Source of the DNA: Sordaria brevicollis
Taxonomy: Eukaryota; Ascomycota; Sordariomycetes; Sordariales; Sordariaceae
Reading direction: 5' to 3'
Assembly (NCBI GenBank): GCA_033439795.1
Contig: JAUTDP010000003.1
Coordinates: forward strand, 4,092,001 to 4,156,000
Length of the DNA stretch: 64,000 nt
In this document: positions 12,244 through 23,012 of the stretch, in pieces
Layout of the letters: the number at the start of each line of letters is the position of its first letter
How positions within the stretch are numbered: position 1 is the first letter of the stretch
Notes under the pieces: model-generated
Told to the model about the DNA's origin: nothing
Databases searched by the model: none
The model's input: the letters and a program-made list of their open reading frames with translations, nothing else
Position numbers and translations under genes: made by a program

Positions 12244-14496
12244 ATGGATTCACAACCGAGCAGGCCGTCGACGCCGAGGTCGGCCAGCAATGGCATACTC
12301 GAAAATGGAGAAGGGATGAGGGTAAAGGGTAAAGGACGTGAGAAGCTCCTCCGAGGTCTTCAGCGCATCTCTTCATCACCGGCCTTGGCACCCTTTCAAC
12401 GACAACGGTCATCAAGTAGCCCTTACCATGGCCATAGCACCCTATCATGTGTTAGTCTGGCCACCCCAATGGCACCCTCTCCGTTCGGCCAGGCCAGCGT
12501 CAGCTCTTCATACTTCTCGCATGGAGCCTCCTCGACTTCTTCCAGCGTTCCTTCTACGGCTCCGACCACTCCAGGACTCGACACGCCCGGTTGCGATGTC
12601 TCAGATCCTATGCTGGCGGTCCGAAAAGTCGGCCACCCCATTCACACGACAACTTCGATCGCCTTACCACACCACCACAAGAAGAAGTTGACGGCATTCA
12701 ATCTTTGGGCCAACATGCCCCATGAAATCAGACTTCATGTCCTCTCATTTCTCAGCCCCAAGGAACTGGTTCGCGCATCACGGGTCAGCAAGGAATTTTA
12801 CGATATGTGCTATGATGGACAGCTCTGGACCCGATGCGACGCTTCCGAGTTCTATCAGCAAATTCCGGCTGAGGCACTAGCTCAAATCATCGTTTCGGCG
12901 GGTTCGTTCATTAGGGATCTCAACCTCCGGGGATGTGTGCAGCTGGAACACCACAGACGCGCGGAGATGGTGGTGAAAGCCTCCAAGAATTTGGTCAACG
13001 CTACTCTCGAAGGGTGCCGAAACCTGCAACGACAGACACTACACGATTTGATCAAGCGGAACAACCGACTTGTCAACCTAAATCTCACCGGACTACCGGC
13101 CGTTTGCAACACAACGCTGAGACTTATTGCCGAGTCTTGCCCCCAGTTGGAGATGCTCAATGTCTCCTGGTGCAAACACATGGATGCTAAGGCCATCCAA
13201 TTTGTGGTAGAAGGATGCCCGAAGCTCAGGGATTTGCGGGTTGGTGAGGTCAGGGGATTCAAGGACCTGGAGGTCGCAAAGTCCATCTTCACCACCAACA
13301 ACCTCGAACGCCTTGTCCTGGCAGGGTGCGAAGACTTGAGTGACGCCGCACTACAAGTCATGATGCATGGCGTGGATCCCGAAATTGACGTTCTCAACAA
13401 CATCCCCATGGTGCCGCCTAGGAAGCTTCGTCACCTCGATCTTTCCCGATGCAATCGTCTCACCAGCCAGGGTGTCCAGTCTCTAGGCCATCTGGTTCCC
13501 GATCTCGAGGGTCTCATTCTTTCCGGAATCACCACTCTGACCGACTCCGCGTTGGAACCGGTCCTGGCATCCACTCCCCGTCTCACTCACCTTGAACTCG
13601 AAGACCTCGGGGAGCTGACCAACTCTCTGCTTTCCGAACACCTCGCCAAGGCACCCTGCGCAACCAAGCTCGAACACCTCAGCATCGGCTACTGCGGCAA
13701 CCTCGGCGACACGGGCATGCTACCCGTTTTCCGCGCTTGTACGTCACTCCACAGCGTGATTATGGACAACACCCGCATCAGCGATCTGGTCCTGGCCGAA
13801 GCAGCCTCCATGGTCCGCCAGAGAGCGATGGATGCCAAGCGTCAAGCCATCATCTCTCACAACCCTCAGCAACGGTCAAGTCTGCCAGAGGTGACTTTAC
13901 ACTTGACCGTCTACGATTGCGGCAACGTCACTTGGACTGGTATCCGCGAAGTCCTCAGCCGAAACACCGAACCCATGAAGATCTCCATTCCCACCACCAC
14001 TGGCACCAAGGACCAAGAAGCATCATCAGACCTCACAACCTCCATCTTTGACGCCACCGGTAACAAACCCAGCACCACCACTAACGTGACCGCCATCCCT
14101 CACCCACCCACAACCGTCACCACCCACCAATCTCCCCCCACAGAAACCATCGCCCTCAAATGCTACTACGGCTGGCAACAAACCGTCGACGAACACACCA
14201 AGCGCGTCCTCCGGGGTGCCTTCCCCTCTGCCCGCCGTCTCGAAGCCAAGTGGGCACAATACATGCAAGCAGAGGAAGAAGAACGGGCGGGCGGTGATGG
14301 TTCCGGAAGGAGACGGCGCAGGAGAAGAGCGAGGGAGGCGGCGATGCAACATGCTGATGAGGAAGGAGATGGCGGTGGTATGGGTGCGTGGGATGGAGAT
14401 GGGACGGCTGGGGCGCAGTGGGCACCGACTGCTGCAGGAGGAGGAGGACGGAGGAGGGAGAGGGGGAGGGGGACGGTTAGTTGTGCTGTTATGTGA
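12244..14496 (+). CDS. F-box / leucine-rich-repeat protein (Grr1/Pof2-like SCF substrate adaptor) with C-terminal CaaX box
   Basis: A 750-residue protein in one exon. Residues 1-145 are Ser/Pro-rich and disordered. An F-box follows at about 153-198 (NMPHEIRLHVLSFLSPKEL, then LWTRCD). About 225-560 is a run of cysteine-type leucine-rich repeats with motifs such as LNLRGCVQLEH, LVNLNLTGL, LEMLNVSWCKHMD and LRHLDLSRCNRLT. F-box proteins of this family bind Skp1 and present substrates to the SCF ubiquitin ligase; the repeats bind the substrate. About 570-640 is a Thr/Pro-rich linker, and near residue 690 there is a run of arginines. The last four residues are CAVM, a good CaaX farnesylation motif, as in animal FBXL2/FBXL20, which end in a prenylated CaaX. 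The Grr1-family assignment is reliable; the exact orthologue and the prenylation are inference. Confidence 0.9.
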   Translation: MDSQPSRPSTPRSASNGILENGEGMRVKGKGREKLLRGLQRISSSPALAPFQRQRSSSSPYHGHSTLSCVSLATPMAPSPFGQASVSSSYFSHGASSTSSSVPSTAPTTPGLDTPGCDVSDPMLAVRKVGHPIHTTTSIALPHHHKKKLTAFNLWANMPHEIRLHVLSFLSPKELVRASRVSKEFYDMCYDGQLWTRCDASEFYQQIPAEALAQIIVSAGSFIRDLNLRGCVQLEHHRRAEMVVKASKNLVNATLEGCRNLQRQTLHDLIKRNNRLVNLNLTGLPAVCNTTLRLIAESCPQLEMLNVSWCKHMDAKAIQFVVEGCPKLRDLRVGEVRGFKDLEVAKSIFTTNNLERLVLAGCEDLSDAALQVMMHGVDPEIDVLNNIPMVPPRKLRHLDLSRCNRLTSQGVQSLGHLVPDLEGLILSGITTLTDSALEPVLASTPRLTHLELEDLGELTNSLLSEHLAKAPCATKLEHLSIGYCGNLGDTGMLPVFRACTSLHSVIMDNTRISDLVLAEAASMVRQRAMDAKRQAIISHNPQQRSSLPEVTLHLTVYDCGNVTWTGIREVLSRNTEPMKISIPTTTGTKDQEASSDLTTSIFDATGNKPSTTTNVTAIPHPPTTVTTHQSPPTETIALKCYYGWQQTVDEHTKRVLRGAFPSARRLEAKWAQYMQAEEEERAGGDGSGRRRRRRRAREAAMQHADEEGDGGGMGAWDGDGTAGAQWAPTAAGGGGRRRERGRGTVSCAVM

Positions 14497-17400
14497 TTTT
14501 TTTCTTCTACAGCTAAGAAAGGAGGAGGAGGTGTATAAAGGAGCTGGTGTTGTTTTTAGAAGGCCTTGCTAGAGGCATGTCTGGGTCGTATATATGGAGC
14601 GCATGTTGAAATTTTGTGGGAATAGGTACAGGTTCAGGCATGGTCGAGGCGTTTATAAAGGGGGTACAGGAGACTCGGTGCAGTCCGGTTGCGTTAGGAG
14701 AAACCATCTCTACAGATACAGAGTTGGAAGAGGGAAAACGTCAAGATGAGATAAAGGAGAAGTTGGCGCCAAGAACTGTGAACGGCCACTTACATATGGG
14801 GTTGACATCTGCCTTTCAATTTTTTTTTTACTTTTTTTTCCGTGATCGCCCTGTCTTACCAACATCATTCTATCTTTCATTTTGTCCATCACCGTTGTTG
14901 TCTTTCCAGCACGTAACTTGTTATAGATGGCACTCAGTCGTGCAGTTGTACGTATATATCGAAGCTCATCATTTTGTTCAACTGGACCATGGTTCATTAT
15001 CAAACCTTTCCAAGTCTCACGTGCACTCCTCCGTCGGGCGTGAACCCCTCGTCCTGACTCCTGCCCGCTCGCCGGCCGCCGCTTTTTTACGGCTTGCAGG
15101 ATCGGGTAACACAGCATATGTCTGTTCTTCCTGATTGCGGAGAGAAATCGAGATGTCTTTCTGCTGGGACAGATGAACGAGCTTCAAGAGGACGATTTTA
15201 TTGAGGTGCTCTTGTACATGCGAGGGAGCTGGCTTTTGATGATCGAGTTAAGTCGAAGTGGGCCAAACAATTGTGATGATGAGGAAGAGCCTCCGATGAT
15301 GAAATTCCTTGCCTACCTAGCAAGAAATGGACGGAGAATATCACAGCAAAAGCAGTACGACAGTTACGGGAACTGAAGTACAACTGAAGGGACGAAGGGC
15401 AAGTAAACATGGACTTGCCCAAAAGTCAGATGGCATGACGGCTCTTCCCAACCCGTTTTTTCCATTTCCTTTTGAGGTGTGACATCCGGGACATCCAATC
15501 TCAGTGTAAGAGGTGGCAAGCTACTCACGAACAAACTCCCAATCATCACTGAAATTCAAAACTTGATGAAGAAAGACAGAAACGTGAGAAGTGTATGGGA
15601 CCAAAAGAAGCCCATCGCAGTTATGGGACAAGTACCTGCCCTTGCTCGGAGGTGTCAGTCTGTTAGTACACAGCCTGTGAGTACGGCATTCTGCACTATC
15701 TTGCTGTCAACTCCGGGCGCTCGTTTACATTAGTGGGTACTTCATCATTAGCTATTACATAACCAACAACCGGCGTAACATGAAGAATGTTCCGTTTGAC
15801 CTGGCTCCGTGAGGGTTAATTTCAGCCAGGGCGATTTGGACTCCTCACCTTATGGTCTCATTCTGGCCAACTCTACCAGCTGAGGTTATGATTGTGTGGT
15901 ACTCGATGGCGAGAACGACGCAAACAGAAAGAACACCGACCACAACCACCGGCACTTGGCGAACACTGAGGTACAAGACACTTTCCCAAAGACTTTGCCA
16001 TTGCCCACCTGCCCTTGCCGTGGGGAAAACGCCATCAGAACTTCAGAAGTTGAGATTTGCCCACACCAGCAGTGAGGTGGAAAGGTAAGCAGCCACTGAG
16101 AGCGGGGCAAAGCAGTAGCACAGGGCGGGAACCCCACTCGGGGATTGAATGAAGTCACTATCAACTTGAAGTGTCAACAACTTGTGACAGCCCGTAGACG
16201 TCTTGGACTTGATGGTATCGTCCTTCTAGATGGCTTCTATCTCAATAAATTGGAAGAAAGTTGAAAACAATAAAGACAGCCATCAGGATCCCCAGAATCA
16301 ATCTCTTCACCTATCAGAAACGAGCAATATTCGTTGACGTGCTTGATCACTGAATGCCGTGTGTCCTCGTGGTACCTTGCTGTGGTAGGCAATGATAGTG
16401 GTACCAACCCAACCCCAGGCTGTTTCCCAACCCGTACCTTGCGTAGGCGTGTCTCCGGTAGAGGTACCTCTAGGGGAGAGCTCCTGAGCTTCCCTGTCAA
16501 TCATGGGGCTGTCAATCACTCCCCTACCCGTCTGTCTGTGTCGAACCCCTCCTCCCTCCTCATTCAGTTCCGTTCTTGCTGGATTCGAGCGGGCGGGCGT
16601 CTTTCCATCCATGCAAGTTCATTCTCCAAATCTGCCCTGGTGTGTGGAAATTTAACCGTCTTCCATCATTCCTCCCACATCCACTTTTCCCACCTTACCT
16701 CTTCTCTACCTTCTGTTTTTTCGAACTCTTTCCCCTTCCTACTCTTTTTCCCACCTCACCTTTCGACCTTTCACGCCCACCTCTCTTCGTGTCCGCTCCG
16801 AATCCCTTCCACCTCTCCTCCTAACCTCTACTCTCCATCCGTCCCTCCCCTCTCCTCCTCCTCGTCTCCGAGCTTCTTCCCTCTCATCTCCTCCTCCCCT
16901 CCCCGGTACCCTGATCTACTGTGAGTCTTTCTCCATCACCGTTTCAACCCAAAGTATCGCCACCCTGGTCGCCCTTGACCTCCCCCGTTACCTTGACCTG
17001 TGGTGAGGGCACAAGCAGCATCTCGACTGCGGACTGCATTATTCACCACACACGCACTTTCAAGATCCATTGTCCTCGATATTTAAGTACTCGGCGTAGC
17101 CTCGACTAACACGCTCTTTCTGTGTCCAGCTAGACTCTCTGTCTGAGAGTTGTTGCTTGCCTGCCGCTCAAACGCTCCCCAAAAAGGTACGTGCATTCCC
17201 CGGACCTGCCTGCCCCGCTGCCAGGGAGCCACCCACTCCACCGTCTGCAGGGACAGCTTCGCGACGGCCCACCATTTCTCCTTCTGTTTTGCTGCCGTTC
17301 GCGGCCTTCCATCACCTTTCAAGTATCTGCCTGTTATTTAAAGTTTCCATCCCGAGAAAGGGCATCTCTTCTGTTGGTCCTGGAATTTTGTACTGTTGGT

Positions 17401-17729
17401 CCCCTTCCATCTATCACTCTAACACCCAGTGGCTTGTCTAAGGCTCTTCCTGCCGTTTTTTGGGGTACAGCAACAAGACGGGAGCTTGAGCTTTTCTTTG
17501 TCACTTTTGCCCACTGACTTTGGCCACACTTCTCCCCTAATCACCCCTCGGCCATCACAAGTCAAACCACCCCAACCCAGCTCTCCCTCTCCACGTAAAC
17601 AGCTACCTGTCTACTACAAATTCATATGGTTCACAAGCTAATCTTGTCTTCTTCAATATAGATCGGACCTTTACTTCTCCAACCTCACCTTCACTACCCT
17701 TTGACTCCCCAGCTTCTCGGAAACACACA
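14497..17729. other. Intergenic region with long pyrimidine-rich leader of the KH gene
   Basis: No supported gene. Several open frames of 60-196 codons are present, but they are either low-complexity readings of C/T-rich DNA or overlap on both strands. From about 16640 to 16920 the plus strand is strongly pyrimidine-rich, which in Neurospora-type genes marks the core promoter and start region. The following 0.8 kb would be a long 5' UTR, with possible 5' UTR splice sites (gtacgt near 17189) and small upstream open frames. Confidence 0.45.
16640..16920 (+). promoter_or_regulatory. Pyrimidine-rich promoter/leader tract
   Basis: Almost continuous C and T with few purines (cttcc, ctcc and ttcc motifs) over about 280 bases, about 0.8 kb upstream of the KH-protein start. 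CT-rich tracts are typical of promoters of highly expressed filamentous-fungal genes. The transcription start itself cannot be read from sequence. Confidence 0.4.
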
Positions 17730-18962
17730 ATGTCCGCCAGCCAAGAGTCCGCGCCCGCCAACGGTGGCAGCGTCGAGGAGAGCCTCGAGCGCCTCAACCT
17801 CAATAATGACAATGAAACTCGTTTGGGTCCTGATGGCGAGCCCGCCCCCAGAACCGACGAAGAATACGCTCAGACCACTCTTACTCTGAGGGCTCTTGTG
17901 TCTACCAAGGAAGCTGGTGTGATCATCGGCAAGGGCGGCCAGAACGTCGCCAACCTTCGTGATGAGACTGGCGTCAAGGCCGGTGTTAGCAAGGTTGTCG
18001 CTGGTGTTCCCGACCGTGTCCTGACCATCACCGGTGGCTGCGAGGCCGTCTCCAAGGCCTACGGTGTTGTCGCTCGCTCGCTTGCCGAATTCCCCCCGGC
18101 TCCAGCTACCGCCAACGGTACATTCACTACTGTTGGCCCCGGCACTTGGCGTACGATTGAACCCATTCATGTTGCTTGAGCATTTGCTAACCTTTTTGTT
18201 CGTAGCTATCAAGTTGCTCATCTCCCACAACCAAATGGGCACAATTATTGGCCGCGGCGGTGCCAAGATCAAGTACATCCAGCAGGCCTCGGAGTGTAGC
18301 GTGATTGCCTACAAGGAGCTCCAGCCGCAATCAACCGAACGCGTGGTTGAGGTGACGGGTTTCCCCGAGGGCATTCAGCGCGCTGTCTGGGAGATTTGCA
18401 AGTGCCTGGTCGATGACTGGCAGCGGGGCACTGGCACCGTTCTGTACAACCCTGTTTCCCGCACCCAGCCTTACTCATCCGGCGACCGTAGCGGTCCTCA
18501 GGAAAGATCGTACGGTGGTTCTCGTGTTACAAGGACTGGCAATGGTGCCGATTTCAGCAGCAACTCTGGCGGACGCTCTTTCAACCGTCGCTCTGATTCC
18601 GACGCCGCCTCCCGTGGCCCTCCTACCCATGATGAGAACGGCGAGGAACTTCAGACCCAGAACATCAGCATCCCTGCTGATATGGTCGGTTGCATTATTG
18701 GACGTGGAGGCGCCAAGATTAGCGAGATCCGCAAGGCCTCTGGTGCTCGCATCTCGATTGCCAAGGTGAGTCAAGCTTATTCATGAGCAAGAGGTCTGGT
18801 TGTTAATGCGAGTGACAGGGTCCTCACGACGAATCTGGCGAGCGCATGTTCACCATCATGGGCTCTGCCAAGGCCAACGAGACTGCGCTCTACCTTCTGT
18901 ACGAGAACCTGGAGGCGGAGAAGACGCGCCGCTCTCAGCAGGCCCTGGAGCCTTCCGAGTAG
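17730..18962 (+). CDS. Triple KH-domain RNA-binding protein (Rnc1/Pbp2/PCBP type)
   Basis: Three exons: 17730-18150, 18206-18765 and 18819-18962, giving 374 residues. Introns of 55 and 53 bp have GT/AG ends; the first contains tgctaac near its 3' end. Three KH domains carry the GxxG RNA-binding loop: KH1 at about 51-121 (IIGKGGQNV), KH2 at about 141-211 (IIGRGGAKI) and KH3 at about 291-361 (IIGRGGAKI). Between KH2 and KH3 lies a Ser/Arg/Gly-rich linker. Three-KH proteins of this layout bind C/U-rich single-stranded RNA and control mRNA stability or translation; fission-yeast Rnc1 stabilises a MAPK phosphatase mRNA. Splicing restores KH2 and KH3 exactly, and the start context (cacaATGTCCGCC) is good. 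Confidence 0.93.
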
Positions 18963-20467
18963 AACGCGGACGAACCTCATGGCCCCAGGCTGTAGGCAAC
19001 GGGACTCCTCTTTGCTGAGAGAGTTGATGGCGGCATTATTTCAGTTATAACAACCATATTACCCATGCTGGTTTTCTACAAAGGATCACGCTCGACAGCC
19101 CTTCACTGCGCATCGTCCCAGAATGACAGTCGCAAAGGCTCGGAATCGGAGCAGGAAGCACATTAGGACCAGGACGACCATTTCTTGATCAAGAGCATAC
19201 TCGACGGATCTCCTTTGGTTCTCCTTCACGAACTGGACCATTCCTTGTCCCGCAGTGTATCCGGAAATATCCCCTACCCCTTCCTCGCCAGTTCTCACAT
19301 GTTTTCTTGCCCTAGATATGGCCGTGCAAGCCGGCCTGGGTGGTGGAAGTTTTTGTGTGAGGGCATTCAAGCTTCAAGCCTTAGTCTTCGACGTGGTGTC
19401 ACTGTTGTATCCACGAACCGATCCCCAGCATCGCCCTGGGATAGTCAAGCATGTTCACTGCAGACATCCGAACGATTCCTTGCACCTTTCTCAACATCTT
19501 TCCCGCATCCCCATCTCATCGCCCGAGCTTGTTGGCGTGCTTTTCTCGATATTTAGCACCACCGCCGCGGCCTCTTCATCTCTTACACCGAATCTTATCT
19601 AGTGCGTTGATACATCCGACAGTCCTGAAATATTCACCATCAGGAACTGAACTATTGTGTTTTGATCTGGCCAGAACGAAAACCGCCTGTTAAGTTGGGG
19701 CTGAACCTGCTTGGTAGTTAGTTGGGCTTAGATAGCACATATGGAAGGGCAATGAAAAGTCTTTTTGTCTAACTTTGCCTGTGCCTCTTTCATGCATCGT
19801 GAACCGTGTATGTGATGTTGACACGCATCTTCGGTGTGAGAGCAGAAACCAATATCTCAATTGTAATGCGTGTATGCGGCTTGGTGAACATGGAACTGAC
19901 TGATATGTCCCCGGTTTCGGCACATTTTTGTTGAGGGGAATCTGCCCCTGGAATCTTGCGCTAAACCCCGCAAAAAGGGCAATGAAACAGGCGGCGCTAG
20001 CGTGGCCCCGACCCCTGGTTCCCACCAAATAAGGTTAGATGGCGTAACGCAGATGGTGATTACGGCGCGCATGTGGCGGGCCAATCTTGACAGGATGACA
20101 GGGCAGCAGGGCTGGCTGCGTGAAATGGGGCATGGAGCTTTATGGAAAAGCCACCCTGTCCGGAAGACGGATCTACATACAAGAACCTCTACGGACAGCT
20201 TCCTCCGTAATTGTTTTTCTCCATGGGATCTCCTTGACCACCAAATGCCCAATTGATTGATAAGGACGACTCTTTGAAGACCCCTTCTCTTCCACTTTCC
20301 TCAAACCATACTCGACAGACTTGTGGTCTCATCAATCGCACCCTTCGCTCTCTCCCTTGACTTGAGGGCTGTTCAAGTGTACCATCACACAACCGCGATT
20401 CACAACGACAACACATTCGGTCATAACGACAATCACCACATAATCCCCGACCAGTCAGTCAGTCAAA
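18963..20467. other. Intergenic, no supported gene
   Basis: Contains the 3' UTR of the KH gene and the promoter of the transporter gene. Overlapping chance open frames on both strands (the longest about 130 codons) show no domain or splice structure. Confidence 0.4.
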
Positions 20468-21918
20468 ATGGCTCGCGCAAAGCAGCCTACGCCCGTACGG
20501 CGTGAGATATCCTCTGAATATATCAGCAAAGCCGATCGAAAATCTCCGGCATCTGGATCCGAGGAGAAAGAAGCACTTCTTCCCGGCGGCGCAAATGGAG
20601 GAAGTGTCAAGCCATCACCAGCAGCATCCATTGCAGAGGGCACGGCGGTACCGATAAAGAAGGAAGCCGGCGTTGTTACGTTGCTGATTGATGTAGCGGG
20701 GATTTATATCTCTTTGTAAGTCCTTTGCCCGCGAGAATTGTTGAAGAAGAGAAAACCTGACATGGAACTGTGAACAGCCTAACATGGGCCTACCTCCAAG
20801 AAAAACTCACCACCACCACTTACGGCGCCTCCCCTCCCTCCACCCCCAAAGACTCCCCCGATTATTTTGCGGGAGAACGCTTCAAATTCCCCGTCTTCCT
20901 CCTAACAATCCAATCCCTCTTCGCCGCCGCCGGCGGTAAGCTCTTCACCGTCCTCTCCACCCCCCGCGGGTCACCCGTCCCGGCAATGATCCCCTCCCGC
21001 GCCATCCTCCCTCCTTTGCTTCTAGTGGCATTCACCAACGCCCTCGCCGCGCCCTTCGGCTACGCCGCTTTGGGGCACATCGATTACATCACCTACATCC
21101 TCGCCAAATCGTGCAAACTGCTACCGGTCATGTTTTTGCATATTACACTTTTCAGGAAGAGGTATCCGCTATACAAGTATTTGGTGGTGGCGGCGGTGAC
21201 GGCTGGTGTGGCTGTTTTTACGCTTCACTCCGGGAGCAAAAAGAAGCACGGGGGAGGAGGGGGAAACAGTGGGCAGACAAGCTGGGGACTTTTGCTGCTG
21301 GGGATTAATTTGTTATTTGACGGGTTAACCAACAGCACGCAGGATTACATCTTCTCGACGTTCCAGCCGTATACGGGACCGCAGATGATGATGGCGAATA
21401 ATCTTTTGAGCTCAGTGCTTACGGGGGGTTATTTGGTGTTGTCACCGTGGCTGGTGAAGACGGGGTTGGGGGAGTGGTTCGGGATGGCGGCTGCTACGGG
21501 CCAAGAAGGGGAGTTGGCGTCAGCGCTGGCTTTCCTGGGAAGGTATCCGGAGGTTTGGAGGGATGTGTTGGGTTTTGCGGTTTGTGGGTGTGTGGGGCAG
21601 GTTTTTATTTGTGAGTTCTTTCTTTTCTGTCCTTCTACTTCCCCTATTTCATGGTAGAGATGCTAACAAGACAAAACAGTCCACACCCTCTCAACATTCT
21701 CCTCCGTCCTACTCGTCACCGTCACAGTAACCCGCAAAATGTTCACCATGATTCTTTCCGTGGTCGCCTTCGGCCACCGCCTGTCGCAGATGCAGTGGCT
21801 CGGTGTCGGTCTGGTGTTTGGTGGTATCGGTGTCGAGGCAGGAATTGCGAGGCGCGAGAAGTTGGCCAAAGAGGAGGCGAAGAGGAAGGCCAAGGCTGCT
21901 TTGGGGAAGACTCAGTAG
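20468..21918 (+). CDS. hut1: Hut1/SLC35B1-type nucleotide-sugar transporter of the ER
   Basis: Three exons: 20468-20715, 20778-21610 and 21680-21918, giving 439 residues. Introns are 62 and 69 bp with gtaag/gtgag donors and acag acceptors; the second contains tgctaac. An N-terminal cytosolic tail of about 70 residues is followed by about ten hydrophobic segments. Diagnostic stretches are [12 protein letters not shown] across the first splice, [34 protein letters not shown] and, after the second splice, [19 protein letters not shown], all typical of UDP-galactose transporter homologue 1. The C-terminus is a Lys/Arg/Ala-rich cytosolic tail. Hut1 proteins carry nucleotide sugars or nucleotides across the ER membrane and support ER protein folding. 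Family certain; substrate not readable. Confidence 0.93.
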
Positions 21919-23012
21919 AGGTAATTTGGGTTCCCTATGTATGGTAGGGCTTAGGGTCAGTTACGTGTTTTGAGATGCAAAAGGAAAAGCAAAGTTACTA
22001 GAAGGCGTGAGATAAGTGGGGAGGTCTTAAGAGGTGATATTCATAGATGTATACACCTGCGTGTTAAGGCTCATTGAGTTGATCTGTTGGACTGGAGGAG
22101 TTTTGTAAAAGTATTGTGAGATCTGATCTGGGGATTGGGCACGTTTTATTCATCTTGGACATACATAAGGGCAAAAAGACCAGCACATAGAGAAACACAT
22201 TTCGAAGATATCCGGCTTTTCCTGAACAATTTGACATGGAACAGTATACTATTCAAAAGACAGCTAATTGTTTTGTTGTGTACGTTGTGTTAGTTTCATA
22301 ATAAGCAATTCTCGTCCTTTGAGTTACCTGATAGATCTCATCAACTTCGAGTACGTGTTTCGCAAATTTCTAGATGCGATACACATTGTGTCCCAAGGTC
22401 CTCGAATGTTCAGGCGCTGTTCAATTTTCCTTCATTTATACCCATGATTTGTACGTCCGCAACAAATATACCCTCGTTAAGACTGTCGAGGATAAAATGC
22501 AGGCAAATATAGCACAGCGCCACGAAACTCGTATATGGACCAGTAGATGGCTTGATTGTTGTTGTGAATTCATTCTCTTTTCTTTCACCATGATAAATCG
22601 GAACACATTCGTCCGTTGCCTTGAGGCTCCCTTCCCTTTCCTTTCCTCCCACTGTGTGTCTCTGTCGGGACAACACGAACAAACAAAAGAACAACGCCCA
22701 TAGAACAGACATACAAGGACAACAAAGGGAAAAGTAACAAAGTAGGCCACCCAATAGAGGGGGAACATTTCGCAAGAAACGGATAAGGTCGGGACAGCAT
22801 TTCACACACATCCCCAGACACCGAAGCCTCTGGACACCCGTTTTGTTTTTACCAAACCACACCACCAACCAACACGACAAAACAAAAAGAACAAAGTTCA
22901 CAAAGATAACGCCACCTTTTCAATGCTAGGGCATAGTGGATGCTGAACCAAAATGAGTACAGTAATGATATAGATACAAATGATAATGGTGTGATGACTG
23001 TCCAGAGTCTTA
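21919..23012. other. Convergent 3' region between hut1 and phosphatase
   Basis: Tail-to-tail spacer holding both 3' UTRs. A 163-codon open frame on the minus strand (22410-22901) is Cys/Leu/Phe-rich and overlaps open frames in other phases; I see no evidence that it is a gene. Confidence 0.4.

Noticed and set aside
16334..16924. 196-codon Ser/Phe/Pro-rich open frame
   Set aside because: It is a reading of the pyrimidine-rich leader of the KH gene; such tracts rarely contain stops.
19086..19370. 94-codon minus-strand frame with a hydrophobic segment downstream of the KH gene
   Set aside because: It lies in the region expected to be the 3' UTR, no partner exon was found, and other frames are open too.
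22410..22901. 163-codon minus-strand frame downstream of the phosphatase gene
   Set aside because: It lies in the convergent 3' UTR region, is Cys/Phe/Leu-rich, and has no family resemblance.
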